Part shown: in pieces, positions 63,987 to 64,000 of the stretch
Position numbering within the stretch: the first letter of the stretch is position 1
How the letters are laid out: each line of letters opens with the position of its first letter
NCBI GenBank assembly: GCA_004431415.1
Contig: QPMI01000601.1
Location: forward strand, 248,001 to 312,000
Direction of reading: 5' to 3'
Origin: Cyanophora paradoxa
Lineage: Eukaryota > Glaucocystophyceae > Cyanophorales > Cyanophoraceae
Length of the DNA stretch: 64,000 nt
Translations under genes and position numbers: made by a program
Notes under the pieces: model-generated
Seen by the model: only the letters and a program-made list of their open reading frames with translations
What the model was told of the DNA's origin: nothing
The model's database searches: none

Positions 63987-64000
63987 GTAGGAACTTCACA

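Overview
This is a stretch of nuclear DNA from a GC-rich unicellular eukaryote. Genes are broken by many short introns (about 50-140 bp) with GT-AG and recurrent GC-AG borders (donors such as CAG|GCGAGC). The gene content is eukaryotic: ATG7, an Atg22-type permease, a scramblase, a chromodomain protein, an F-box protein, RCC1 repeats and mitochondrial isovaleryl-CoA dehydrogenase. A GC-rich microalga (for example a haptophyte-like lineage) fits, but nothing here fixes the taxon. Exon joins are my own reading of splice sites and frames, so coordinates of multi-exon genes are outer bounds unless exons are listed.

The left part (1-25 kb) is repeat-rich. A 9.5 kb unit bounded by terminal inverted repeats (570-10048) holds an intron-containing coiled-coil gene (1402-2370) and a decayed LINE (3350-9760) with endonuclease, reverse transcriptase and RNase H remains. 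A 27-bp-period minisatellite follows (10990-12110), then relic DNA, a small acidic-tailed gene end (about 14670-15021), a Myb-like plus coiled-coil gene (16079-18183) and a tyrosine-recombinase retroelement of the DIRS/Ngaro type (19430-24921) whose 161-bp leader is duplicated in front of both gag and the RT gene.

The right part (26-64 kb) is gene-dense and nearly every gene alternates strand, giving divergent pairs with about 250-600 bp between starts and convergent pairs with about 170-560 bp between stops. In order: pseudouridine synthase (-), Atg22-like permease (+), a broken copy of a KEN-box protein gene (-), an unknown protein (-), ATG7 (-), the intact KEN-box protein gene (+), phospholipid scramblase (-), chromodomain/AT-hook protein (+), isovaleryl-CoA dehydrogenase (-), F-box/LRR protein (+), a protein with three tandem nucleoside-deoxyribosyltransferase-like units (-), a membrane-anchored RCC1 protein (+), an unknown protein (-), and a small four-exon gene (+).

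Two observations stand out. First, the F-box protein carries in its second exon the last six residues of ubiquitin (LRLRGG) followed at once by a near-perfect histone H3 N-terminal tail, as if a ubiquitin-H3 fusion had been inserted into it. Second, a 1.6 kb segment holding the KEN-box gene, its bidirectional promoter and the first two exons of ATG7 is present twice in inverted orientation on either side of ATG7; only the right copy is intact. Two autophagy genes (Atg22-like, ATG7) lie within 12 kb.
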